A DNA stretch of 8,430 nucleotides from Gammaproteobacteria bacterium (GTDB lineage Bacteria; Pseudomonadota; Gammaproteobacteria; Steroidobacterales; Steroidobacteraceae): the NCBI GenBank assembly GCA_020846815.1, contig JADLDF010000328.1, positions 1 to 8,430 of the forward strand, given 5' to 3'. The notes beneath the pieces were generated by a model. That model made no database searches. It was not told the origin of the DNA and was given only the letters and a program-made list of their open reading frames with translations. This document shows positions 1 to 6,488 of this stretch, piece after piece (within the stretch, counting starts at the first letter, position 1; every line of letters begins with the position of its first letter). Position numbers and translations under genes: made by a program.

Positions 1-98
1 AGCCGACCGCCAGTCGCGGCGATCCCTTCGGTCAGACTGGCTATGATGTGGGCCGCGACGGCGAGAAGGAGCTCGTCATCGACCGGCTCACGCCATGA
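1..98 (+). CDS. C-terminal tail of an unidentified protein (5' end outside window)
   Basis: An open frame runs from the left edge (first full codon at base 3) to the TGA at 96-98 without interruption. It encodes about 31 residues ending in GRDGEKELVIDRLTP. The TGA shares bases with the ATG of the next gene (ATGA at 95-98), the same junction style used twice more downstream, which is the main reason to believe this frame is a real gene. The tail is polar and charged, with no membrane segment. I do not recognise the family from so short a piece. Its coupling to a MaoC-type hydratase would suit an acyl-CoA or fatty-acid enzyme, but that is inference from position only. Confidence 0.6.
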   Translation, partial: PTASRGDPFGQTGYDVGRDGEKELVIDRLTP

Positions 99-1012
99 CC
101 CGCAGCTACTCCCGGACTTTCGACGCACCGCCCTCGATCTGGGGCCTCTATCCGCGCGTGCTCGCCGCCCACAAGCCCGGGCGCGTACCGGAGGGCGCTC
201 GTGTGCCGCGTCTCGAGGCGCGCCTGACGCGCGTGCGGATCGACGCGTCGCATCTGCAGCGTTACCGCGAAATCTGCGGCTGTACGGCAGCAGAAGAGCT
301 GCCGATCGCCTATCCCCACGTGCTCGCGAACGGCCTGCACCTCGCTCTGCTCGCCTCGGAGGCGTTTCCGGTCACGCCGCTCGGCCTGGTGCACGTCGCC
401 AACCACATCGAGCAGCTCGTCCCGCTCGGCCCGGAGGGCGGTGGCGAGCTGTCCTGCTGGCTCGACGGCTACGAACGGACTGCGCGTGGCCAGCTGTTCG
501 CGATGCACACCGAGTGGCACATCGCGGGCGAGGTGGTCTGGCGTGAGCGCTGCGAATTCCTGGCGCGCGCCGGTCGCGGGGCGCCGGGCGGCGGCGCGGC
601 GCGGCGCGATGGGTCCACTGCCGGTGAGCCGGGCCGGGGCACCGAGGCCGCGCTGGAGGGGCCCGCGACCAGCGTCAGTTTCCGCGCCGAGGCCGGGCTC
701 GGCCGGCGTTACGGCCAGATCTCCGGTGACCTGAACCCCATCCACGTCGCCGATCTGACGGCGCGCCTCTTCGGATTCCGCGCGGCCATCGCGCACGGCA
801 TGTGGTCCCTGGCGCGCTGCGCCGCCGAGCTCGGCGCCGCGGTGCCGGCGTCGACCCCGCGGCAGCTCGAGGTGCAGTTCCGCAGGCCCGTCTTCCTGCC
901 TTCGTGGCTGTCGCTGCGCAGTGCACGCGACGCCACGGGCGTGCGCTTCGTGCTGCTCGATTCCCAGGGCGAGAAGCTGCACCTCGCCGGGTCGCTGCGT
1001 CGCGCGGCATGA
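95..1012 (+). CDS. MaoC-like double-hotdog acyl-CoA/acyl-ACP hydratase (dehydratase)
   Basis: 305 residues. The C-terminal half carries the hydratase-2 signature of R-specific enoyl-CoA hydratases: YGQISGDLNPIH at about 206-217, followed by FGFRAAIAHGMWSLAR. In this family the Asp and His of GDxNPxH (here D212 and H217) activate water for hydration of a trans-2-enoyl thioester, or the reverse dehydration. The N-terminal half (about 40-157) looks like a second, degenerate hotdog without that motif, so the chain is probably a pseudo-dimer like other single-chain double-hotdog hydratases. A Gly/Ala/Arg-rich linker (about 158-190) joins the halves. The protein should be cytosolic. The start at 95 overlaps the upstream stop as ATGA and has no strong Shine-Dalgarno, suggesting translational coupling. 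The stop overlaps the next start in the same way. The chain length of the substrate, and CoA versus ACP, cannot be read from the sequence. Confidence 0.88.
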   Translation: MTRSYSRTFDAPPSIWGLYPRVLAAHKPGRVPEGARVPRLEARLTRVRIDASHLQRYREICGCTAAEELPIAYPHVLANGLHLALLASEAFPVTPLGLVHVANHIEQLVPLGPEGGGELSCWLDGYERTARGQLFAMHTEWHIAGEVVWRERCEFLARAGRGAPGGGAARRDGSTAGEPGRGTEAALEGPATSVSFRAEAGLGRRYGQISGDLNPIHVADLTARLFGFRAAIAHGMWSLARCAAELGAAVPASTPRQLEVQFRRPVFLPSWLSLRSARDATGVRFVLLDSQGEKLHLAGSLRRAA

Positions 1013-2325
1013 CGGCGCCGCCGCTGCCGGCCGGCGATCCGGCGCGACCGGCGAGCCTGCGCTTGCGCGGACTCGTGGCCGCCGGCGAGGGGCGTGCGCT
1101 GCTGGCGGCTGCGGCCGGCTATTTCGCGCTGCTCGCCGGCTACTACATGCTGCGCAGCCTGCGCGAGGCCTTCGCGCTAGAGGTCGGCCGCGAGCACATC
1201 GATACGCTGTTCTACGTCACATTCGCCGTCATGCTGGCCGTACTGCCGGCCTACTGGTTCGTCGTCGCGCGCACGCCGCGGCGGTGGCTCTTTCCGGCGA
1301 TCTACGCGACCGTGGTCGCGCTGTTCCTGGCGCTCGCGGTCGGCATGACGCTGTCGCCCGGCAGCCGCCCGCTGGCGGCCGCGTACTTCGTCGCGGTCAC
1401 GTCGCTGAATCTCTTCATGGTGTCGGTGTTCTGGAGCGTCATGGTCGACGCCTGGCGCTCGGAGGCCGCGCGGCGGCTGTTCGGCTTCATCGCCGCCGGC
1501 GGCAGTGCCGGCGCGATCGCCGGGCCGCTGTTCAACTCGCTGTTCGTCGAGCGCCTCGGCGCCACCAGGGTCATCGTCGTCGCCTGCGCTCTGCTGGTGC
1601 TGGCGATCGTCGCGGGCCGGCGGGCGCAGGATGCCGGCATGGAACGCGCCGCCGTCGCGGGCGAGGCGCGCGGCGGCGAGGCACGGCTCGACGTCGCCGT
1701 CGGCGGCCGTGCGATCGACGACCTGCGGCGCCTCGCGACCTCGCCCTACCTGCTGACCATTGCCGGCCTGATCGTGCTGGGGCAGGTGCTCGGCGGATTC
1801 ATGTACCAGGAGCAGGCGCGCTACGTCGAACAGGTCTATGCCACGCTCGGCGAGCGCGCGGCGCTGTTCGCACGCATCGATCTCGCCGTCAACCTGCTGG
1901 CTTTCGTGTTCCAGGGCGCGATCGTCGGCTGGCTGGCCGCGCGCGGCGGACTGCGGCTCGCGCTGGGCTTCGTGCCGCTGCTGCTGATCGGTTCGCTGGT
2001 GCTGCTGGCGCTGCTACCGCTCGGTCTGGTGCTGCTCGCAACACAGGTGTTCCGGCGGGCCGTGGACTACGGGCTCTTCAAGCCGACCCGCGAGATGCTA
2101 TTCACGGTGCTGAATCCAGAGAGCAAGTTCAAGAGCAAGAGCCTCATCGACACGCTGCTGCAGCGGGGCGGCGACAGCGCCGGCCAGCTCAGCTATCCGC
2201 TGGTCTCGGGGCTCGGTCTCGCCGGCGTCGCCTGGGCCTGTGCCGGCGTCGGCCTGCTGATGCTCGCCGGCGCCTGGTGGCTGGGCGGAGCGTTCGCCCG
2301 CCAGCAGGCGCCCGCGATCCGATGA
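1009..2325 (+). CDS. Nucleotide (ATP/ADP) translocase-like major-facilitator-type membrane protein
   Basis: 438 residues, almost wholly hydrophobic, with about 11-12 predicted membrane segments. Several stretches resemble the NTT/Tlc ATP-ADP translocase family rather than ordinary drug-type MFS proteins: YYMLRSLREA (45-54), FWSVMVDAWR (141-150), RLFGFIAAGGSAGAIAGP (156-173), and the long FKPTREMLF...KFKSKSLIDT...RGGDSAG block (357-392). A basic/acidic loop (about 203-240) separates the two six-helix halves. Classical members exchange ATP for ADP in obligate intracellular bacteria and plastids. Shorter relatives in free-living bacteria mostly have no assigned substrate, so nucleotide transport is not established here. 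The frame is open further upstream (to 802), but the ATG at 1009 is chosen: it overlaps the hydratase stop as ATGA, and an earlier start would place a non-membrane extension inside the hydratase gene. It is coupled to the MATE gene by a second ATGA. Confidence 0.82.
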   Translation: MTAPPLPAGDPARPASLRLRGLVAAGEGRALLAAAAGYFALLAGYYMLRSLREAFALEVGREHIDTLFYVTFAVMLAVLPAYWFVVARTPRRWLFPAIYATVVALFLALAVGMTLSPGSRPLAAAYFVAVTSLNLFMVSVFWSVMVDAWRSEAARRLFGFIAAGGSAGAIAGPLFNSLFVERLGATRVIVVACALLVLAIVAGRRAQDAGMERAAVAGEARGGEARLDVAVGGRAIDDLRRLATSPYLLTIAGLIVLGQVLGGFMYQEQARYVEQVYATLGERAALFARIDLAVNLLAFVFQGAIVGWLAARGGLRLALGFVPLLLIGSLVLLALLPLGLVLLATQVFRRAVDYGLFKPTREMLFTVLNPESKFKSKSLIDTLLQRGGDSAGQLSYPLVSGLGLAGVAWACAGVGLLMLAGAWWLGGAFARQQAPAIR

Positions 2326-3788
2326 AGCCGGGCGTCGACCCCATGCTCCCGGCGCAGCGCGTCGGGAACGACGGACGTCGCCGCGTCAGCCTCGTCGCGG
2401 TGCTGCGTCTCGCCGCGCCCCTGATGGCGACCAACGCCGTGCAGGCGGCGCTGAATCTCACCGACACCTGGTTCCTCGGCCGGCTGTCGACCGCCGCCGT
2501 GGCCGCGATGAGCGCGATCTACTGGCTGATGACCTGCGCGATCCTGGTGCTCGGCGGCGTCGGTCTCGCGGTGCAGACCTTCGTCTCGCAGGCGAGCGGC
2601 TCCGGGCGTCGCGCCCGCGCCTCGCAGGCCGCGTGGAACGCGATCTGGGCCTCGCTGGCGGTGCTGCCATTGTTCGTGTCGCTGGCCTGGGCGGGGCCGT
2701 TGCTGCTGCGGCCCTTCGCACTCGAGCCGCAGATCGAATCTCTGGCGCTGGACTACTGGCAGCCGCGCATGGCGGGCGCGGCCCTCGGCTCCATGGCCTG
2801 GGTGCTGATGAGCTTCTTCAACGGCATCGGCGCCGTGCGCGTGACCCTGACGGCGGCGCTGGTCACGATGCTGGCGAACGTGCCGCTCAACGAGCTGCTG
2901 ATCTTCGGCGCCGGCTTCGGAATGGCCGGTGCGGCCTGGGCGACGAATCTCGCCCAGGTCTGCGGCCTGCTGGTGGCCTGCAGCGTGATGCTGGGCCGCC
3001 GTCATGCACGTGCCTACCGCACGCACCTGACCTGGCGGCCGCGCTGGACGCTGATCCGGCGCCAGCTCGCCGTCGGCCTGCCGATCGGCGTGATGCTGGG
3101 AGCCGACGTGCTCGGTGTCGCGCTGCTGCAGCTCATGATCGTCCAGGTCAGCGGCGTGCAGGCCGCAGCCACGCAGGTCGTGATCATGCTGACCTCGATC
3201 GCCTACATGCCTTCGATCGGCATCGCGACGGCAGGCACCACCCTGGTGGGTCAGTCGATCGGTGCCGGCTCGCGGGACTGGGCGGCCCGGGTCGGCAACG
3301 TCGTGATCGCGACCTGCGCCGGTCTGATGCTGACCATCGGCCTGTTGCTGCTCGCCGGCGGACGCTGGGTGCTGCCGGCATTCTTCGGCAGCGGCGACGC
3401 GGCCGCGCCGGCGACGATCGCGCTGGCGCTGACGCTGCTCTGGCCGGCCGCGGCCTACCAGGTGTTCGACGGCCTGTACTTCGGCTCGAGCTTCTGCCTG
3501 CGGGCCGCGGGCGACACGCGCGTGCCGGCGGCGACTGCGCTCGCGCTGTCCTGGGGCCTGTTCGTGCCGCTCGCGCACACGCTGGTGTTCGCGCCGGGGC
3601 GGGGCTGGGTCGACGGCCTGCCCCAGGCCGGGCTCGGCGCTCTCGGTGGCTGGATCGCGCTGATGTGCTACGCGACGCTGCTCGGCAGCAGCATGCTCTG
3701 GCGCTGGCGCAGCGGTCGCTGGCGCCGGATCGAGATCTGGCGCGGCACGCCGGCTGCCGAGTCTCAGCGCCTCGCGGAGCGCCAGTAG
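2322..3788 (+). CDS. MATE-family multidrug/metabolite efflux transporter
   Basis: 488 residues with about 12 membrane helices in two homologous halves. The N-half shows the MATE entry motif: PLMATNAVQAALNLTDTWFL (33-52) with GRLSTAAVAA following, then QTFVSQASGSG (85-95) and NVPLNELLIFG (186-196). The C-half repeats the pattern with GLPIGVMLGADVL (252-264), AGTTLVGQSIGAGSRDWA (304-321) and LRAAGDTRVP (393-402). Family members export cationic drugs or metabolites in exchange for Na+ or H+; neither the substrate nor the coupling ion is readable here. The frame is open far upstream, but the ATG at 2322 overlaps the preceding stop as ATGA. A second in-frame ATG at 2343 would remove only seven residues ahead of the first helix and remains possible. 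The last 25 bp are shared with the 3' end of the opposite-strand rhomboid gene, so the C-terminal tail (AESQRLAERQ) lies in that overlap. Confidence 0.93.
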   Translation: MKPGVDPMLPAQRVGNDGRRRVSLVAVLRLAAPLMATNAVQAALNLTDTWFLGRLSTAAVAAMSAIYWLMTCAILVLGGVGLAVQTFVSQASGSGRRARASQAAWNAIWASLAVLPLFVSLAWAGPLLLRPFALEPQIESLALDYWQPRMAGAALGSMAWVLMSFFNGIGAVRVTLTAALVTMLANVPLNELLIFGAGFGMAGAAWATNLAQVCGLLVACSVMLGRRHARAYRTHLTWRPRWTLIRRQLAVGLPIGVMLGADVLGVALLQLMIVQVSGVQAAATQVVIMLTSIAYMPSIGIATAGTTLVGQSIGAGSRDWAARVGNVVIATCAGLMLTIGLLLLAGGRWVLPAFFGSGDAAAPATIALALTLLWPAAAYQVFDGLYFGSSFCLRAAGDTRVPAATALALSWGLFVPLAHTLVFAPGRGWVDGLPQAGLGALGGWIALMCYATLLGSSMLWRWRSGRWRRIEIWRGTPAAESQRLAERQ

Positions 3789-4345
3789 CGCGTCACCAGG
3801 AAGCCGCCGACCATGCCGCCGAGGTGCGCGAAGTGCGCGATGCCGCTGCGCGTGCCGGTCACGCCGAGGTAGAGCTCGAGGCCCGCGAACAGCATCGCGA
3901 ACAGCCAGGCCGGCATCGGGATCGGCGGGATCAGCGGCACGATCCGCCGCTGCGGGAACATCATCGCGAAGCCGAGCAGCAGTCCGTAGATGCCACCGGA
4001 GGCGCCCACCGTCGGCACGTCCTGCCCGAGCGAACGCGTGACGATGAGCTGCGTCGCCGCCGCGGCCACGACGCTCGCGAAGTAGAACGCCAGGAAACGG
4101 CGCGTGCCCCAGTAGCGCTCGAGCTCGTTGCCGAAGGTCAGCAGGCCGATCATGTTGAACACGATGTGCGCCAGACCACCGTGCAGGAAGGCGTAGGTCA
4201 CGACCTGCCAGGGCGCGAACATCGGGCCGAGCGGCCAGAGTGCGAACCAGGCCTCGATCGCTCCGGAGAGGACCTGCTGCAGCAGGAACACGCCGATGCA
4301 GGCGAGCAGGATCGAGCGGGTTCCGGGGGCGAGGTTGCCGAACAT
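3764..4345 (-). CDS. Rhomboid-family intramembrane serine protease
   Basis: 193 residues, the size of a minimal six-helix bacterial rhomboid. All catalytic landmarks are present: HGGLAHIVFN with H55, H60 and N64 (the helix-2 His/Asn group that forms the oxyanion site), the nucleophile motif GASGG with S116, and AHFAHLGG in the last helix, where H174 aligns best with the catalytic histidine. The WR-type motif of the L1 loop is seen as ERYWGTRR (76-83). It should cleave single-pass membrane substrates within the inner membrane; the target cannot be inferred. The ATG at 4345 has GGAAG six bases upstream on the minus strand, a good ribosome site. It follows the antiporter gene by 42 bp on the same strand, so it is probably co-transcribed. 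Its stop lies inside the convergent MATE gene. Confidence 0.93.
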   Translation of the reverse strand: MFGNLAPGTRSILLACIGVFLLQQVLSGAIEAWFALWPLGPMFAPWQVVTYAFLHGGLAHIVFNMIGLLTFGNELERYWGTRRFLAFYFASVVAAAATQLIVTRSLGQDVPTVGASGGIYGLLLGFAMMFPQRRIVPLIPPIPMPAWLFAMLFAGLELYLGVTGTRSGIAHFAHLGGMVGGFLVTRYWRSARR

Positions 4346-4387
4346 GTCTTGCTTCCGTGAGGGGTCGCGCCGCGGCGGGCGACCGTG
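4346..4387 (-). other. Intercistronic spacer with a 6-bp inverted repeat
   Basis: The 42-bp gap between the antiporter stop and the rhomboid start contains GGTCGC (4363-4368) and GCGACC (4379-4384) around a 10-base loop. The hairpin would form in the joint transcript, just upstream of the rhomboid Shine-Dalgarno. There is no T-tract, so it is not a convincing intrinsic terminator; it could protect or partition the mRNA. In such GC-rich sequence a 6-bp match may be chance. Confidence 0.25.
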
Positions 4388-5587
4388 TCAAAGGTGGGGC
4401 CGCTGCGGCTGCCAGCCGAGCATGAGCAGCAGCGCGAAGTAGCCGACGACGTAGCCGAGCGCGACGTGCCAGCCGCCGCGCAGCCAGGCAGCGACCGAGC
4501 GCGCCTGCGGGAAGCGGTTGGAGAGCGCGACACCGGCCGAGGAACCGAACCAGATCATCGAGCCGCCGAAGCCGACCGCGAACGCGACGAACCCCCAGTC
4601 GTAGCCGCCGGCTTCCAGCGCCAGCTTGGTCAGCGGGATGTTGTCGAACACCGAGGAGAGGAAGCCGAGCCCGAGCGTCGTCGGCCAGGAGGCGGGCGGC
4701 AGGCGCTCGACGGGCATCATAGAGGCCGTGAGCACCAGGGCCAGCAGGAAGAGGCTGCCACGCATCGCCTCGGGGACGATCGACCAGTCCGGGCGACGCA
4801 GCGGCGCGGTCAGCAGCAGCATGCCGATCACGGTCGCGCCGATGAACGGAAAGCGCTCGGCCAGCCCGGGGAAACGCAGGTTGACCGTGACGTTGGCCGC
4901 GACCGCGGCCGCGAGCACCGCGACCACGATGCCGAGCCGCGGCCAGTCGAGCGCGACGTGCCCGATGACGTCCCGGACGATCGGCGAGTGACGCTGCTGC
5001 TGGATCGAGGCCGGCACGGCGAACACGAGGAAGGCCGCGGCCGAGGCGACATAGGCATGCAGCACGTCGACGGCCGCGACGCCCTCGATCCACATCATCG
5101 TGGTCGTCGTGTCGCCGATCACGCTGCCCGCACCGCCGGCGTTCGCGGCCGCGACGATCGCGGCCAGGTAGCCGATGTGCACGCGCTCGCGGTAGACCGT
5201 CGCGGCGACGCTGCCGCCGATCATCGCCGCCGCGATGTTGTCGAGGAAGCTCGACAGCACGAACACCAGCGCGAGCAGCACCAGGCCGCCTTTCCAGTCA
5301 TCGGGCAGGATACGCGGCAGTGCCAGCGGCAGGTGGGTCAGCTCGAAGTGCCGGGCCAGCAGACCGAAGCCGACCAGCAGGCCGAAGAGGTTGGCCAGCA
5401 CGACCCACTCGTGCCCGAGATGGGAGATCAGGCCGGCAAGGCCCGCGCCTTCACGGAAGCCTGCGATCAGGGTCTTCCAGACCGTGACCGCGCCGAGGCC
5501 CGCGAGCGCCGCGTGCAGCGCATGCCGGTGGAACAGCGCGACCGCGAGCAGCGTCAGGCCGAACAGCAGGAACTCGACTGGAATCAA
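4388..5587 (-). CDS. NhaD/ArsB-type (ion transporter superfamily) Na+/H+ antiporter-like or citrate-transporter-like permease
   Basis: 399 residues with about 11 membrane segments. The two inverted halves typical of the ion transporter superfamily are visible: SSFLDNIAAAMIGG (112-125) with GGAGSVIGDTTTTMMW (151-166) in the first half, and SSVFDNIPLTKLAL (311-324) with GGSMIWFGSSAGVALSN (341-357) in the second. The paired Asp-Asn motifs (D116-N117, D315-N316) sit where the family places its substrate- or ion-binding hairpins. NhaD proteins swap internal Na+/Li+ for protons, and related CitMHS-type proteins move carboxylates; the TTTT-MMW block favours the NhaD side, but I would not fix the substrate. 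The start must be TTG at 5587 or further inside: an in-frame TGA lies two codons upstream, no ATG occurs until residue 122, and GGGGTGA sits just ahead of the TTG. Confidence 0.88.
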   Translation of the reverse strand: MIPVEFLLFGLTLLAVALFHRHALHAALAGLGAVTVWKTLIAGFREGAGLAGLISHLGHEWVVLANLFGLLVGFGLLARHFELTHLPLALPRILPDDWKGGLVLLALVFVLSSFLDNIAAAMIGGSVAATVYRERVHIGYLAAIVAAANAGGAGSVIGDTTTTMMWIEGVAAVDVLHAYVASAAAFLVFAVPASIQQQRHSPIVRDVIGHVALDWPRLGIVVAVLAAAVAANVTVNLRFPGLAERFPFIGATVIGMLLLTAPLRRPDWSIVPEAMRGSLFLLALVLTASMMPVERLPPASWPTTLGLGFLSSVFDNIPLTKLALEAGGYDWGFVAFAVGFGGSMIWFGSSAGVALSNRFPQARSVAAWLRGGWHVALGYVVGYFALLLMLGWQPQRPHL

Positions 5588-5684
5588 GGCTCACCCCGGT
5601 CGGGTGCGATCTCGCACCGTGGCAGCCATGGTAGCGGATCGGGGCGCGGGCTTCGGCGCGCGGGCACCCCGTCCCGTGCCGGCC
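5588..5684 (-). promoter_or_regulatory. Leader of the antiporter gene with a near-perfect inverted repeat
   Basis: GGTGCGA (5603-5609) and TCGCACC (5612-5618) form a 7-bp inverted repeat with a 2-base centre, ending 15 bp ahead of the TTG start of the antiporter. The size and tight centre suit a dimeric repressor operator better than an RNA hairpin, because two loop bases are too few for a full stem. A weaker 5-bp pair, GGCAC/GTGCC (5663-5667 and 5676-5680), lies just after the hydrolase stop and could be a poor terminator stem without a T-tract. No clear sigma-70 promoter is visible; a minus-strand TACCAT (5628-5633) is at best a weak -10 with no matching -35. Confidence 0.3.
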
Positions 5685-6488
5685 TCAGTGGCTCGAGAGC
5701 CAGTCGAACAGCGTGTTCGCGAAGCGGATCTTCTGCTCCTTGCCGGCGACGACGTGCGCGAGGTCGTCCCAGGTCTCGCCGCGGGCACCGGGAATCGCCT
5801 GCTGGATCGGCAGCGTGGTGCGGGGACTCGTGACCTGGTCGAGCGCGGCATGCAGCACGAACGTGGGGCAGCGCACCGCGCCCAGGCGCGAGCGCGACTC
5901 GAAGCCGACGCAGGCATCGATGAGACGCGAGTGCGCCGCGAAGCGGCCGTCGAGCTCCTTCCAGCCGCCGCTCGGCCCGAGCAGCTTCGACTTGTTGGCG
6001 TTGTAGTACTCGGGCGTGAACGACAGCAGCGTCACCGCCTTCTGAAAGGCATCGAAGCCCAGGTCGCGGTGCAGCCAGCGGAACATCTCGAGCTGGTCGC
6101 GCAGGAAGTCGTCCATTTCGCACCAGGCGCCGGTATTGAGCATCGAGCGCGCGAGGTCGGGGCGGCGGATCGCGATCTCCTGGCAGACGCAGGCACCCAT
6201 GCCGACCAGTCCGACCAGGTGCACGTTCTTCAGGCCCAGGTGGTCGAGCAGGCCGATCGCATCGGCCGCGTGCAGCGCCATGGTCGAGGGTACGGACGGA
6301 TCGTCGGTGGAATCGCCGATGCCGCGGTAATCGAACGCGATCACCTGGTAACGATCCGTGAGGCCGCGCGCGAGGTGCCCGTGGTTGTCGTGGCAGAACG
6401 TGCCCCAGCCGCCCATGCAGAGCACCGGATCACCCCGTCCGAGGATCTCGTAGTACATGTCGTGATCGTTGATTCTGGCGATGGGCAT
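5685..6488 (-). CDS. Alpha/beta-hydrolase-fold protein with an altered nucleophile elbow
   Basis: 267 residues from the ATG at 6488, which has GGAG about seven bases upstream on the minus strand. The frame stays open to 6581, but those extra 31 residues look like non-coding, low-complexity sequence. Fold landmarks appear in order: oxyanion-loop region MGGWGTF (25-31), FDYRGIGDS (52-60) before the nucleophile strand, the elbow region HLVGLVGMGACVCQE (90-104), the acid strand HAALDQVTSP with D217, and the catalytic-His region DDLAHVVAGKEQ with H245. The usual G-x-S-x-G reads GLVGMG, so no Ser, Asp or Cys occupies the expected nucleophile position; Cys100 and Cys102 are close by but out of register. 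Asp and His are kept. It may be a divergent hydrolase, a cofactor-free enzyme or a non-catalytic relative. The substrate is unknown. It is probably the first gene of the minus-strand operon with the antiporter and rhomboid. Confidence 0.85.
   Translation of the reverse strand: MPIARINDHDMYYEILGRGDPVLCMGGWGTFCHDNHGHLARGLTDRYQVIAFDYRGIGDSTDDPSVPSTMALHAADAIGLLDHLGLKNVHLVGLVGMGACVCQEIAIRRPDLARSMLNTGAWCEMDDFLRDQLEMFRWLHRDLGFDAFQKAVTLLSFTPEYYNANKSKLLGPSGGWKELDGRFAAHSRLIDACVGFESRSRLGAVRCPTFVLHAALDQVTSPRTTLPIQQAIPGARGETWDDLAHVVAGKEQKIRFANTLFDWLSSH

Noticed and set aside
921..2321. N-terminal extension of the MATE frame across the translocase-like gene
   Set aside because: The extension is Arg-rich shadow sequence. 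MATE similarity begins after 2322, where an ATGA overlap marks the start.
2633..4360. A 575-codon plus-strand open frame across the MATE and rhomboid genes
   Set aside because: It is out of frame with two well-recognised families and its composition is low complexity.
2193..5093. A 966-codon open frame on the minus strand
   Set aside because: It crosses the MATE, rhomboid and antiporter genes in other frames. Its product is Arg/Ala/Pro-rich low complexity with no domain. It is a GC-driven shadow.
4385..5833. A 482-codon plus-strand open frame opposite the antiporter gene
   Set aside because: Its product is almost entirely Arg, Glu, Asp, Gln, Gly and Ala, as expected from the complement of a GC-rich membrane-protein gene.
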